Positions 52,359 through 61,387 are shown, counted from the first letter of the stretch. The stretch: DNA of 64,000 nt from Leptospira fluminis (GCF_004771275.1 NZ_RQEV01000001.1:162927-226926), one strand, 5' to 3'. Notes: a model not told the origin generated them from the sequence alone. Numbers and translations: made by a program.

Positions 52359-53558
52359 TCACTGTAGTTTTTCTCGAAGTTGTTTGGTCTGTTGGTCTTT
52401 TTCCGGAGACTGCCAAGCCTTGTAGGAGAAAGTATTCGAATCGTACGTCCGAGTCGTGTATTTTTCACGGTACGGAGCTACGAGTTCTTTGTCCGGTTCC
52501 GTAGTCTTAGCCGCAAGGATCTTCCTCATTCCTTCCTGTCCTTGGCCGAACCATTCCGGATCAACGGGCAGATTCACTCTATGACCTCTCAATTGAGTTA
52601 GGGCATAAGGCCCGTCGAATCCGCTCTCCCGGATCAGTTTTCCGTAAAACAGAAACTCCACATCCTGGCGTCCTGCTCCCAATTTTCCGTCAAAGGCCGC
52701 CCAGGCAATGGGTTCTCCCGAAGCAGCATGGACGAGATTCCCCTCCAGATGATAGGTCCCGGCCCGAAATACGTTCAAGCTGGCCCGTACGGAAAGCGAC
52801 CCGTCATTGGGATCGTCGGAAAAATAACCGTTCCATTCCGCCGGCTGGTTCGGAGAGGAAAAAAAGGAAGTAAGCAGTTTCCCCTCTTTCTTTTCTTTTC
52901 CGTAAATGAATTGGACTTCCAGATACATGTCTCCCCAATCCTTGATCCCGGGACGCCACTGGAAGGTAAAAAGATTGTCCTTGGCCTTCGCATCCCCGTC
53001 CGTTCCATGATCGTTTCCGTCCGGACTGACAGCCCCGAATTTGTGGCCGTCAAATTCCCTCCAAAGTTTTACATCTCTGACATCTATAGGAACCCTTTGG
53101 AATTTGTTATCAAAACATTCCAAAGTAATGTAGATAGGATCCTTCGTACCGATAGCGGCCCATTGTAAAGGTTGCAGTTTGCAGGAATATTCGTTCGGTT
53201 TTTTATCCGTGGGCTTGTCCGCCATCGGAATGGGAGCCAAAGGAATAAAGTACGGATCCAAAAGGTCCACATTGTATTTCGTCAAAGGTCGGGAATTCGG
53301 AGGGTACTCCGACCATTCCAGATAATCTTTCAGAATTTTTTCCTGGGGAATACTCTCATCCAGTTGCTGCAAAGAATCCGAATCCGAGCGGGATGATCCG
53401 GAAGAAAACTTTCCCTTGGCCATGAACTCGGCCCTTTCTCTTTTTTCTTTCTCGGTAAGGAAATACCCTTCCTCTCTCGCTTCGTTCCAGAGCAACAGAA
53501 TGATCACCAGCGAGGCAACAAAGAGGCCTAGATAGATCCAGATTTTTTTGTTTTTCAT
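52359..53558 (-). CDS. Hypothetical inner-membrane-anchored periplasmic protein
   Basis: Protein of about 399 residues starting MKNKKIWIYLGLFVA, with one transmembrane helix (6-24) and a large presumably periplasmic domain. The domain is beta-rich: SCKLQPLQWAAIGTKDPIYITLECFDN, then NDHGTDGDAKAKDNLFTFQW, which resembles choice-of-anchor or Ig-like folds. I do not recognise a family with certainty. The frame stays open upstream to 53762 with a polar 68-residue extension; I start at 53558 because a helix after a Lys-rich start is natural. The ribosome binding site is weak at both. Confidence 0.7.
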   Translation of the reverse strand: MKNKKIWIYLGLFVASLVIILLLWNEAREEGYFLTEKEKRERAEFMAKGKFSSGSSRSDSDSLQQLDESIPQEKILKDYLEWSEYPPNSRPLTKYNVDLLDPYFIPLAPIPMADKPTDKKPNEYSCKLQPLQWAAIGTKDPIYITLECFDNKFQRVPIDVRDVKLWREFDGHKFGAVSPDGNDHGTDGDAKAKDNLFTFQWRPGIKDWGDMYLEVQFIYGKEKKEGKLLTSFFSSPNQPAEWNGYFSDDPNDGSLSVRASLNVFRAGTYHLEGNLVHAASGEPIAWAAFDGKLGAGRQDVEFLFYGKLIRESGFDGPYALTQLRGHRVNLPVDPEWFGQGQEGMRKILAAKTTEPDKELVAPYREKYTTRTYDSNTFSYKAWQSPEKDQQTKQLREKLQ

Positions 53559-53967
53559 GTTTTGTGGAGGGTCCTTGGATTGGCGGCTAAACTCTTTGTC
53601 CGTAAGACCGGATTCTTCACAACCGTTTTTATTTTTCTCGTCGGAGCCAGAGACTGAAGATTCATTCCGTAAGCGCTCAGTCCCCCTTTGACGGAAACAT
53701 TTCGAATTCGGGTGAATAAAAATTTCCAAACCAAACAAAACGATTGTTATATAAAAATACAAACGAGTTACAATGATTTTAGCGACCGTTATACATAATT
53801 TTTTTCTAATTCATTAGAACGCTCTTTATATTTTTTTCATTCTATTTGTTATGCGAAAAAAATCTCCATTCACTTGACGCAGAGCACAACATCCTGCATA
53901 GTTGTAGGTCGGGAAATTCGAGAGGGGTTCTTCTCGGCTTTCCCTAAAAGATCGGAGAATAGTGAAG
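53559..53967. other. AT-rich region with promoter for the secreted hydrolase
   Basis: No separate gene is supported. Bases 53559-53762 are an in-frame extension of the minus-strand gene, probably not translated. Bases 53763-53870 are very AT-rich. On the plus strand TTGACG (53874-53879) and CATAGT (53897-53902), 17 bases apart, give a reasonable promoter with a start near 53909 for the downstream hydrolase. Confidence 0.5.
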
Positions 53968-54798
53968 ATGAAAAATTGGAAGAGTATGGGATTCGGGTTG
54001 GCCTTCGCGCTATTGTTTGCAGGTTCCCTTTCCGCACAAACGTATACGATTTTTGTGCATGGAAAATCGGACCAAAATCACAATGGCGTAGGGCCCACGG
54101 ATGTGAACAACTACTGGGGCACTGCTCCTAATTCCGTATCCGGAGCGAAAATTTTCGTAGGGTACGACGGAACAACTGACCCACGTACGTATGGCACGGC
54201 AAGAGCCCAAACGAACCTGACCACCGGCTTAAACACGTATTGCACGGGATCCAATTCCTGCAAAATCGTGTGCCATAGCGCAGGCTGTTATGCTACCGAA
54301 TATTGGCTAGCCAATCTAGGTGCGACTACGGCCAGCAGAGGATATAACATCACGAAAGTTACCGCACTTGCGTCCGCTTCCGGTGGATCGGAACTAGCTT
54401 CCGCTCTGAACGGAATCACGTTCGGATTCGGTGGAAACGCAATGGACAAATCCTTGGTAGTAAGCACTGCTCGGGGAGCGTACAATCACAACGTTACTGC
54501 TGGGATTACGTTCTACCAAGTGCCTGGATACAAAGGATTCTCCGGTATTCAAGGTGCGTCTTCCCTCATTCTTCCGGGCTCGGACGACGGAGCGGTTGCT
54601 TTCCATTCCTCTTGCGCTTACAATCAGTCAGGCGGTTTGAGCGTTTGCCAATCCTCGGTTACTCAGAGTGAAGGAATATGGCCGTTTAATTACAACGTCA
54701 CCTACACTCAGTTCCAAGGACATACGAGAGCTCCTTCTGTGGGATCCGGCGGGTTGTATCTCGACCATTACGAATTGGAAGGCGAAGGCTGGCGTTAA
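53968..54798 (+). CDS. Secreted alpha/beta hydrolase-like protein
   Basis: Secreted protein of about 276 residues. The signal peptide ends FAGSLSAQ near residue 24. The mature protein opens with TIFVHGKSD, the HG oxyanion loop of lipases, and has the nucleophile elbow CHSAG around Ser104, with Cys102 in place of the usual first Gly. Six cysteines in the mature part (YCTGSNSC, VCHSAGC, SCAYNQ and SVCQ) could form three disulfides, fitting an extracellular enzyme. The ATG at 53968 has GGAG ten bases upstream; a GTG six bases earlier is in frame. A clear promoter and terminator make it monocistronic. Substrate unknown. Confidence 0.85.
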   Translation: MKNWKSMGFGLAFALLFAGSLSAQTYTIFVHGKSDQNHNGVGPTDVNNYWGTAPNSVSGAKIFVGYDGTTDPRTYGTARAQTNLTTGLNTYCTGSNSCKIVCHSAGCYATEYWLANLGATTASRGYNITKVTALASASGGSELASALNGITFGFGGNAMDKSLVVSTARGAYNHNVTAGITFYQVPGYKGFSGIQGASSLILPGSDDGAVAFHSSCAYNQSGGLSVCQSSVTQSEGIWPFNYNVTYTQFQGHTRAPSVGSGGLYLDHYELEGEGWR

Positions 54799-54811
54799 TT
54801 CGTCGGCAAGG

Positions 54812-54842
54812 GTACGCTGCGCATCCGCGCAGCGTACTTTAT
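54812..54842 (+). terminator. Rho-independent terminator of the secreted hydrolase gene
   Basis: GTACGCTGCGC (54812-54822) and GCGCAGCGTAC (54827-54837) form a perfect 11-base stem with loop ATCC, followed by TTTATT. It begins 14 bases after the hydrolase stop. Confidence 0.88.
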
Positions 54843-54900
54843 TCCTTCCCGCCTCGATAAATTCCTTTCTTACAAATTCCCCTGTTTTAAATTCTTTCCC

Positions 54901-55836
54901 ATGCTTCGCAACGGTTCCCTATCCCCAAATTTCCTTTTACAAATTCTATTAGCTCTTCCTTTTCTTTTATTAGGCGCTTGCTCCCAATTCGCTTGGCGGC
55001 CGGCAAGCTTAGCGGTAGAGAGAGGCTGGTCCGAAACGGGGAAAGAACTCGTGCAGACGGAAGTGATGTACGAGGAAAGAAATTCCTGGAATCCTATGAT
55101 GGGAACCAGGTTAAAAAGAAATTATAAAACGAAATTTAGGATTTACGACCTGAGTGGAACTCCGGATCCGAAAGGGGATCCTCCGATTTACAATCATGAG
55201 GCGGCTCACTGGACTCTGCCGGGATCGGTCTATTATCATTCGACGACCGGAAGGCTTTTTTGGATCCAAGGATTGGACGATCAGTACGGCGGAAATTCCA
55301 GGGTGCCTTCCGTTTGGTCTCCCCAAGGATACCATTCCTTCGATCCGAGCAGGTTCCTGACGGCGGAACAGACCGTTCTCCACTTCATACCTTCTCCGGA
55401 CGGGGGAACCGCCGCCCTCTTGCTGGGCAAGACGGATCCGAATCTGGAAATCCATTCCCCGAAACTGATTTTGGCGGATACGAACGGACGATCCTCTACG
55501 GACGACAGAAATTATTTCGAGACGGCATTATCCGAATGGAAAGAGGTTCCCACCTTTCAAATACGATGGTCCCAAGACTCTTCTAAAATTTACTTAAGGC
55601 TGGGCGGAGAAGTCGTCCAAATCACCAGGAAAGACGGGAAAATTTCCAAAGCAAAAGAATTCCCGAGATGCTTTTCCCCCCCCACAAATTTCGGTCCCGT
55701 AGGAATCAGTCCGGCGGGTTCCGGAGGAGATTCCTCCAAAGAACGACAACTGGAACCGGCTCCTTTCCGAAATTACTCCGATAGGCCTATGGTAAAGCAT
55801 ACCGATCAGATTAGGGATTGCATTAAAACCGAATAA
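54901..55836 (+). CDS. Hypothetical lipoprotein
   Basis: Lipoprotein of 311 residues with a signal ending LLLGAC (Cys27). The mature part is dominated by beta strands: KFRIYDLSG, GSVYYHSTTGRLFWIQGL, VLHFIPSPDGGTAALLLG and FQIRWSQDSSKIYLRLGGEVVQI. The repeated pattern of SPDG and SQDSSKIYL is reminiscent of TolB or WD-like beta-propellers, but too few blades are visible to be sure. The ATG has no obvious ribosome binding site. It lies between the hydrolase terminator and the histidine kinase gene. Function unknown. Confidence 0.75.
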   Translation: MLRNGSLSPNFLLQILLALPFLLLGACSQFAWRPASLAVERGWSETGKELVQTEVMYEERNSWNPMMGTRLKRNYKTKFRIYDLSGTPDPKGDPPIYNHEAAHWTLPGSVYYHSTTGRLFWIQGLDDQYGGNSRVPSVWSPQGYHSFDPSRFLTAEQTVLHFIPSPDGGTAALLLGKTDPNLEIHSPKLILADTNGRSSTDDRNYFETALSEWKEVPTFQIRWSQDSSKIYLRLGGEVVQITRKDGKISKAKEFPRCFSPPTNFGPVGISPAGSGGDSSKERQLEPAPFRNYSDRPMVKHTDQIRDCIKTE

Positions 55837-55880
55837 AGATTCGCAATCACTTGGCGTTCTATGCGAATCTTTTCTGTCTA

Positions 55881-56957
55881 ATGGATGCATACATGGAACG
55901 ACTCGAGGAAGACCTGTCGATATTAAAGGACGCCGGGGAAGCGCTGCGAAAGAATTTCGAAATGTTGCTTCTCGCGCTTAGAAATTCCAAAGTTACCGTT
56001 TATTCCCAGGATAAGGAACTCAGATACAATTGGGCCTTTCATCCTCAGGATGCGAAGGATTTGGCGGATCACTTTGTAGGAAAAAGCGAGTACGACCTGT
56101 TTCCGGATCAAACTGCCGATCAAATCGTAAAGCTTAAGGAAAACGTAATACGGACAGGAGAACCCTTCCGCGGAGAAATCGTTCTACCCCGTAGAGGAAC
56201 GGAGGTTCATTTGGATTTGACCGTAGAGCCGCTCAAATCGACGGACGGGACGATCCAGGGAGTCACTACCGCGGCAATCGACATTACGGAGCAAAAACAG
56301 ATCCAAAAACGATTGGAAGAAATGGTCGGCGAAAAGGAAGTGATGCTCCGGGAAATCCACCATAGGGTGAAAAACAATCTTGCGATCATTCAAAGTCTTT
56401 TCGAATTCTCCAAAATGAAATTGGCGGAAGAGGAAAACGGATCCTCCCTTCTCCCGATCTTCGAAGACTGTCAAAATAGGATCCGTTCCATGTCTTTGAT
56501 TCATGAGAACCTCTACTCTGCAAGAAGTCTAGGGTCCATCTCCTTGAAGGAATATATAGGACAACTCACGGAAAACATCAAGTCCTCCATATTGATCGAT
56601 CGGGACAGAATAAAGGTTATATGCAACCTGGAAGAGGTTCCTCTCGATTTGGATAGAATGATCCATCTCGGAATGGCGTTTAACGAATTATTGACCAATT
56701 GCTTTAGACATGCCTTTCCGGAAAGGTCCGGAAAAATACATATCTCCTTATTTGCGGACGGGAAGGACGCGCACCTGAAATTGGAGGACGACGGCAAGGG
56801 TTTCGACCCGGGTCATAAAAAGAAGAATTCCCTCGGACTGAATCTCGTGGAGGCGATGGCTGAGAAACTCGGAGGTTCTTTCGAAGCCTCCGGAATTCCG
56901 GGGAAAGGATCCGTATTCAGGATCTCCTTCCCATTGAAGAAACCCGAATTCTCTTAG
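55881..56957 (+). CDS. PAS-linked HisKA_2 histidine kinase
   Basis: Soluble kinase of about 358 residues. A coiled N-terminus ([20 protein letters not shown]) precedes a PAS domain at about 30-135 with a DITEQKQ exit. The dimerisation segment [21 protein letters not shown] is of the HisKA_2/HWE-like type, phosphoacceptor His160 or His161. The HATPase domain has [21 protein letters not shown] and [15 protein letters not shown]. The start could be ATG 55881 or 55893, and the frame is open to 55851; I use 55881. It is probably an orphan kinase, since no response regulator is adjacent. The 3' end overlaps the convergent dedA by four bases. Confidence 0.9.
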   Translation: MDAYMERLEEDLSILKDAGEALRKNFEMLLLALRNSKVTVYSQDKELRYNWAFHPQDAKDLADHFVGKSEYDLFPDQTADQIVKLKENVIRTGEPFRGEIVLPRRGTEVHLDLTVEPLKSTDGTIQGVTTAAIDITEQKQIQKRLEEMVGEKEVMLREIHHRVKNNLAIIQSLFEFSKMKLAEEENGSSLLPIFEDCQNRIRSMSLIHENLYSARSLGSISLKEYIGQLTENIKSSILIDRDRIKVICNLEEVPLDLDRMIHLGMAFNELLTNCFRHAFPERSGKIHISLFADGKDAHLKLEDDGKGFDPGHKKKNSLGLNLVEAMAEKLGGSFEASGIPGKGSVFRISFPLKKPEFS

Positions 56958-57601
56958 GAAATTCTTCCTTTCCGAACTTCCCGAACGTATTCGATCACTG
57001 CCGGCATCACGGAAACGATAATGATCCCGATTACCACTAGTTTAAAATTTCTTTGTATAAAAGGAAGGTTTCCGAACAGATATCCTCCCACGCTGAAAAC
57101 CACGATCCAAACCACTCCGCCGACCACATTAAAAAGGATGAATTTCGAATAGGTCATTTTACCGATGCCGGCTACGAACGGAGCGAAAGTACGGACGATC
57201 GGAATGAATCTCGCAATGATGATCGTCTTGCCACCGTAGGTTTCGTAGAATCTATGCGCCTTTTCCAAATGCTTTTTGTTTAGAAACGGGATCTTTTCCT
57301 TTTCCAGGATCTTTTCTCCCGCGATATTCCCGATGCTATAGTTGATCGTGTCTCCCAGAATCGCCGCAACGATCAAAAGCAGGATTACCGTGACGAGATC
57401 CAAGGAACCTCTGGACGCAAACGCTCCGATCGCGAACAAAAGGCTATCTCCCGGAAGAAATGGGGTAACCACTAACCCCGTTTCGCAAAAAATGATGAGG
57501 AATAATATCAAATACACCCAGGTTCCGTAGGACTGAATGAGACCGTCCAAATGTTGTTCCAGGTGCAGGAAAAAGTCTAAAAAGAATTTGATCGTTTCCA
57601 A
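56954..57601 (-). CDS. DedA family membrane protein
   Basis: Integral membrane protein of 215 residues of the DedA/SNARE-associated (VTT) family, implicated in undecaprenyl-phosphate or phospholipid flipping and proton homeostasis. Landmarks are [23 protein letters not shown], the [16 protein letters not shown] segment, [30 protein letters not shown] and the [21 protein letters not shown] helix, with the key acidic Glu and Arg residues present. The start is TTG with GGAGG six bases upstream. It is convergent with the kinase gene. The protein is of normal length and likely functional. Confidence 0.93.
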   Translation of the reverse strand: METIKFFLDFFLHLEQHLDGLIQSYGTWVYLILFLIIFCETGLVVTPFLPGDSLLFAIGAFASRGSLDLVTVILLLIVAAILGDTINYSIGNIAGEKILEKEKIPFLNKKHLEKAHRFYETYGGKTIIIARFIPIVRTFAPFVAGIGKMTYSKFILFNVVGGVVWIVVFSVGGYLFGNLPFIQRNFKLVVIGIIIVSVMPAVIEYVREVRKGRIS

Positions 57602-57866
57602 AAACGGCCTCCGCAGTCAGGATCGGTGGGGGATCGCAGAAGTCAAATGTCTTAGCTGGGCTTTTCCCGGTTTCGATTCCCTCGATCCGAATCGGCCGCG
57701 GTTCGAACGGTTTTCTTTTTCTTCGCTCAAATTTTTCTTCCGTTGGTATGGCCGGAATAGAATCCTTTTCACACGAAAGGGCGATCAGGTATAGGAGGCG
57801 GATTTGGAACCTTCCCTCCCGAACCCGAGTCCAATAATTGTACCGAGGGTTTTTAGGAGTTCTCCC

Positions 57867-58724
57867 ATGCAAACCAAACAATTTCTTTCCGGCTCGGGAA
57901 TCAAAAAGATAGGATACCTGTTTTTATTCGTCGCTGCATTTATTTCTTACGGTTGTTTTACGAATATCCGTCCGGGGGAAGCAGGACTCCGTTGGCATCC
58001 CCTAACCTCGGGATTGCAAAAGGATCTCCTGACAAATTCGCTGTATTTTTACGCTCCTTGGAACGACATCTATCTCTATCCTACCCAGTGGACCTCTTAT
58101 AAAGAAAAAGTGGACGTGCTGACTCGCGACGATCTTACGATCAACGTAGTAGCGGCGGTCATTCTCCGGCCCGTAGCCGGGGAAATCTATAACCTTCAGA
58201 TAGAGATAGGACCGGATTATTACGAAAAAGTGGTGCGCCCGCAATTTCGGACCTCCGTGCGTAACGCTCTTTCGGCTTACAGCATGATCCGGATCTCCAA
58301 GGAGACTCCGAAGGTTTCCCAAGATATCCGCCAAGCCCTGGGCGAAAAACTCAGAGGAAAACATATCGAGATCGACGACGTGATCATAGACGATATCGAA
58401 TACAGTCGCCCGATTCTCACTGCTATCGAAGGAAAGCTCACGAAAGAACAGGAGCAAGAGCAGATGAAATTCGAGATCAATATCGCCAAAAAAGACGCCG
58501 AGATCACGATCATTCACGCGGAAGCCAAGGCAAAGGCGACAGTGATCGAGGCGGAAGGAAAGGCGAAAGCGCAAAAGCTCATCGCTTCACAATTAACGAA
58601 ACAATACCTGCAATTAAAGGCTTTTGAAAATCCGAACAGCAAGTTGATGATCGTTCCTTCGGGAAAAGACGGTCTCCCGTTGATCTTAAACACTCCTCAG
58701 GAAAATTCCAAATCGGAAGAGTAG
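57867..58724 (+). CDS. SPFH/prohibitin-like protein with lipobox-like signal
   Basis: Band-7 protein of 285 residues related to prohibitins and stomatins, which form membrane rings and associate with FtsH-type proteases. The start is ATG 57867 with AGGAG seven bases upstream. The N-terminal hydrophobic segment ends FISYGC (Cys30), which could be a loose lipobox. The SPFH domain follows (NIRPGEAGLRWHP, LTRDDLTINVVAAVILRP, VRPQFRTSVRNALSAYS). The long C-terminal helix is rich in Lys, Glu and Ala, as in prohibitins. If lipidated it would face the periplasm. No protease gene is adjacent. Confidence 0.87.
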   Translation: MQTKQFLSGSGIKKIGYLFLFVAAFISYGCFTNIRPGEAGLRWHPLTSGLQKDLLTNSLYFYAPWNDIYLYPTQWTSYKEKVDVLTRDDLTINVVAAVILRPVAGEIYNLQIEIGPDYYEKVVRPQFRTSVRNALSAYSMIRISKETPKVSQDIRQALGEKLRGKHIEIDDVIIDDIEYSRPILTAIEGKLTKEQEQEQMKFEINIAKKDAEITIIHAEAKAKATVIEAEGKAKAQKLIASQLTKQYLQLKAFENPNSKLMIVPSGKDGLPLILNTPQENSKSEE

Positions 58725-58752
58725 AGAAAATCTTTTTCCGTTAAACGAAATA

Positions 58753-59856
58753 ATGGATATGCGTATAAGATTTCTCCCGACGATATTCCTATCTTTCTTC
58801 CTCGCCGCCACTTCCGGTTGCGCGGAAAGGAAGAATCCGAATTGTAAGATACGGTTCGCAGAGACTCCGGCAACGTTCTCTCTTCTGCAGGAAGCGCTTT
58901 GCAGAAAAGGTTCCGTTCGAACGAACGCGGTCTATGCCGAGCGAAACGGAGAAAGCATTGCCGAATTTTACGCGGAGGATTTCGGACCCGACCACTTGCA
59001 ACCTCTTTGGTCCGTTTCCAAATTCCTACTGAATACGGTAACCGGGATGGCCGTCCGGGATGGGAAAGTGGATCTGAATTCTCCGGTGATTCTTTATCTT
59101 CCGGAATTGAAGCCGCAGCTGCCCGCGAATCTTACGGTGAGACATTTGCTGTTTCATGCAAGCGGCGCGGAATGGAAGGAAGGATACGAATGGAATCCTT
59201 TCCGTTCGGACGTATTAGCCATGCTTTACGGACCCGGAAAAGAGGATCATGCTCTGTTTGTTTCTAAAAGGCATTTCGATCCGGGAAGATCGGTAAAATA
59301 TTCCAGCGGCGACTCCAATCTGCTTTCCGCCGTACTTTCCTCCGTGTACCGCTGGGAGGGAGGTTTTCCGAAAGTCTTCTTCGAAAGAATGGAGATACGT
59401 TCCTACGCCTGGGAAACCGATGAGAAAGGAGTCCCCGTGGGATCCTCTTACGCCTATCTTTCTCCCAAAGATTTGGCCAAAATCGGCGGAGTATATTTAA
59501 AAAACGGAATGTACGGATCCCGAAGAATTTTTCCCGAAAATTGGATCGCGGAAACCTCGCGACCTTTCGTTGCGGAGAAATCGTTGGCATTTCCTCTTTC
59601 CCTTCTGCCCATCCCTTCCATGGGAGGTCATCTATACGCGAATCGGAAGCGCGGAAGTGCCGACGATCCTCTATTCGAATTTTTATCCCGAGACGCGGTC
59701 TTCGGATCCGGTCATTGGGGCCAATCCTTGGTCATCGATCCGGAGAAAAAACTGGTTCTCGTCCGATTCGGAAACGATCGCCTCGGTCGATTTTGGGCGC
59801 CGGAATTCGCTAAGAAACTCTTGCAATCTCTGGATACTGGAAGCGGTAAAAAATGA
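58753..59856 (+). CDS. Beta-lactamase-fold serine hydrolase lipoprotein
   Basis: Protein of 367 residues. The signal ends ATSGC (Cys23). The nucleophile motif is Ser87-Val-Ser-Lys90, the second motif is YSSGDSN near residue 180, and the third is probably GSGHWG near 320, so the active site appears complete. It belongs to the class C beta-lactamase-related family (AmpC/DAP or esterase EstB-like). It lies 28 bases after the SPFH gene, and its stop overlaps the ATG of a small membrane protein. The related large homologue at 34060 is a distant family member, not a tandem copy. Confidence 0.9.
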   Translation: MDMRIRFLPTIFLSFFLAATSGCAERKNPNCKIRFAETPATFSLLQEALCRKGSVRTNAVYAERNGESIAEFYAEDFGPDHLQPLWSVSKFLLNTVTGMAVRDGKVDLNSPVILYLPELKPQLPANLTVRHLLFHASGAEWKEGYEWNPFRSDVLAMLYGPGKEDHALFVSKRHFDPGRSVKYSSGDSNLLSAVLSSVYRWEGGFPKVFFERMEIRSYAWETDEKGVPVGSSYAYLSPKDLAKIGGVYLKNGMYGSRRIFPENWIAETSRPFVAEKSLAFPLSLLPIPSMGGHLYANRKRGSADDPLFEFLSRDAVFGSGHWGQSLVIDPEKKLVLVRFGNDRLGRFWAPEFAKKLLQSLDTGSGKK

Positions 59857-60218
59857 GACCGAAACTCCCTGCATTTTCATATTCCGATAGAAGGCTGCTT
59901 CCCTTCTTCGGTTGGATCCTAGTCTTAGCGACGATTTTTATCTGCGGATCCTTCTTTTTCCGATTCCTTCCTGCCGATTTAATGCGGGTCCAGACAAACT
60001 TCGCGGCGAAAGAAGGCTGTTCTTGCCTATTCGTGGTTCGCGCCGGAGAGTCGTATTGCAAGGATTACGCAGGAGTTTTTTATTCTCCCGATATCTGGAA
60101 GGCTGATTCCGAATCCTTGACCGTCGGTTTTGTCTCGATTACCGGAACATTCGAAGCCAAAGCGGAGCCGGTAAGTAAAGAGAAAGGATGTCGCTTAACC
60201 AGCGACGTAAAAGACTAA
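59853..60218 (+). CDS. Small membrane protein coupled to the serine hydrolase
   Basis: Protein of 121 residues with one hydrophobic helix near residues 17-36, starting in the ATGA overlap with the hydrolase gene. After the helix comes AAKEGCSCLFVVRAGESYCKDY. This resembles the short region that precedes the catalytic domain in some proteobacterial serine hydrolases (a Cys-Ser-x-x-FV motif), which hints that here it is a separate polypeptide. That link is an inference from memory of the family. A third cysteine is near the C-terminus. The role may be to partner the hydrolase at the membrane. Confidence 0.7.
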   Translation: MRPKLPAFSYSDRRLLPFFGWILVLATIFICGSFFFRFLPADLMRVQTNFAAKEGCSCLFVVRAGESYCKDYAGVFYSPDIWKADSESLTVGFVSITGTFEAKAEPVSKEKGCRLTSDVKD

Positions 60219-60224
60219 TCTTAG

Positions 60225-60356
60225 CGCACCGAATACGTCGATAAAGCCGGAGAACCAAAGGACGGATCGTACGGCAAAAATCCCACGAGCTATCTGCACG
60301 CTTTCCGGTTTTTAATCGAGAATTTAGGCGATAAAATCGACCTAGGACCGGAATGA
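60225..60356 (+). pseudogene. Orphan 3' coding remnant
   Basis: A 43-codon frame that begins right after TAG and ends in TGA reads as natural protein: RTEYVDKAGEPKDG, then SYGKNPTSYLHAFRFLIEN and LGDKIDLGPE. It has no start codon and no ribosome binding site. It is in frame with the small membrane protein, separated from its TAA by TCT and a TAG. It is most likely the end of a gene whose front was deleted; I do not recognise the parent. Confidence 0.45.
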
Positions 60357-60402
60357 ATCCGAAAAATCTTCGTCGGATAAAATTAGAGGGGGAGTTAGAA
60401 CG

Positions 60403-60540
60403 ATGAAGATTTCACCCAAAGCAAAAATTCCCAAACGGAATATTTTTAAAAAGATTTTCCTATCCGTTTGGAACAAATTGCCGCACGGATTCAGAATGCG
60501 TCTGATCGGCACATCTTACAACGGCGATTTGGATTTTTGA
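60403..60540 (+). CDS. Candidate 45-residue basic small protein
   Basis: ATG 60403 has GGGGGAG eight bases upstream, one of the better ribosome binding sites in this area. The product is very basic (KISPKAKIPKRNIFKKIF) with a short hydrophobic segment, and ends at TGA 60538-60540. An inverted repeat, ATTTGGAT with ATCCAAAT, straddles its stop codon. Small size and no homologue known to me make the call tentative. It could also be another remnant of the damaged region. Confidence 0.3.
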   Translation: MKISPKAKIPKRNIFKKIFLSVWNKLPHGFRMRLIGTSYNGDLDF

Positions 60541-60592
60541 AACGGAATCGATCCAAATTTCTTTCCGAATGTAAACCCGGAAAACTCTAAAC

Positions 60593-61042
60593 TTATAACT
60601 TCCCTTTTTTACACGCGATAAGAACTTTCTCATCCACAATTTTGGTGTCTTTTTCAAACACGCTGAACAATCGATAGTCGACCACGGATTTCATTTTTAA
60701 AGTTAGAACGTAAGTATCACGACCGCATTCTGTCAAATCTTCGATTTTATCAAAAGAATCCCGATCCGAATCTAAAACCGGGGAATATTTCTGCACAAAC
60801 GGAGGATTGTCCGATCCCATTCTCGCGCCAAAATAGTATTTGTATCCGAATAACCCTTTCGGTCGCTTAAAAATCAAATAGGAAAGACTTTTACCCGAAT
60901 TGACAGTTGCACCCATACTAGTTTTGACATACTCGATCTTATCCTCTAGTTTCAGACTTCGATTGAGTAGATATGTGAAATATAGTAAAAGCACGAGAAG
61001 AAGGACAGCGACAAAGGACAAGGCGAAAGATCTGATCTTCAT
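60593..61042 (-). CDS. Hypothetical membrane-anchored protein
   Basis: Protein of 149 residues with an N-terminal transmembrane helix (about 7-27, FALSFVAVLLLVLLLYFTYLL) and a soluble part of about 120 residues. The soluble part is beta-rich and has two cysteines (TECGRD, ACKKG) that could form a disulfide outside the cytoplasm. The gene is AT-rich and lies in a region of degraded sequence. The ATG has no ribosome binding site that I can see. Neighbours give no functional hint. Function unknown. Confidence 0.6.
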   Translation of the reverse strand: MKIRSFALSFVAVLLLVLLLYFTYLLNRSLKLEDKIEYVKTSMGATVNSGKSLSYLIFKRPKGLFGYKYYFGARMGSDNPPFVQKYSPVLDSDRDSFDKIEDLTECGRDTYVLTLKMKSVVDYRLFSVFEKDTKIVDEKVLIACKKGKL

Positions 61043-61387
61043 GAAACGTTTCTAGAATTAAGAATTGCGATAACTCTCCTTTTAAGTTTTATAGAAGTCA
61101 AGAATATTCGAACAAAAATGATCGTATTAAAATCATCCGGATGATCGGGAGCGCTGTTAAAATGTCCCAACAAAAGAAGTCAATATCCGGGCGACTCCCG
61201 CCGCTGCGGGACCGGGCTACTTCGGGTTCGGGCAGACGCCCTCATCCCTTCGCAATTCTTTCCCGAAAACAAAAAAACGATTCTAACAAAGCTCGGGACA
61301 AAAGCCCTTCGTATCCCTGTCGCGAGAGAAACCAACTTGTCTCAAAACCCGGATTTCTCTTATTCTATAAAACAGAATATTTTAATA
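61043..61387. other. Intergenic region with GC-rich structured element
   Basis: The region is AT-rich apart from a compact GC-rich block at 61187-61255. In it TCCCGC (61196-61201), loop CGCT and GCGGGA (61206-61211) form a hairpin, followed by CCGGGC, CTTCGGG and GGGCAGACGCCC. Such blocks often are dispersed intergenic repeats in Leptospira. A plus-strand frame of 87 codons crosses it but has no protein-like composition. Confidence 0.4.
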
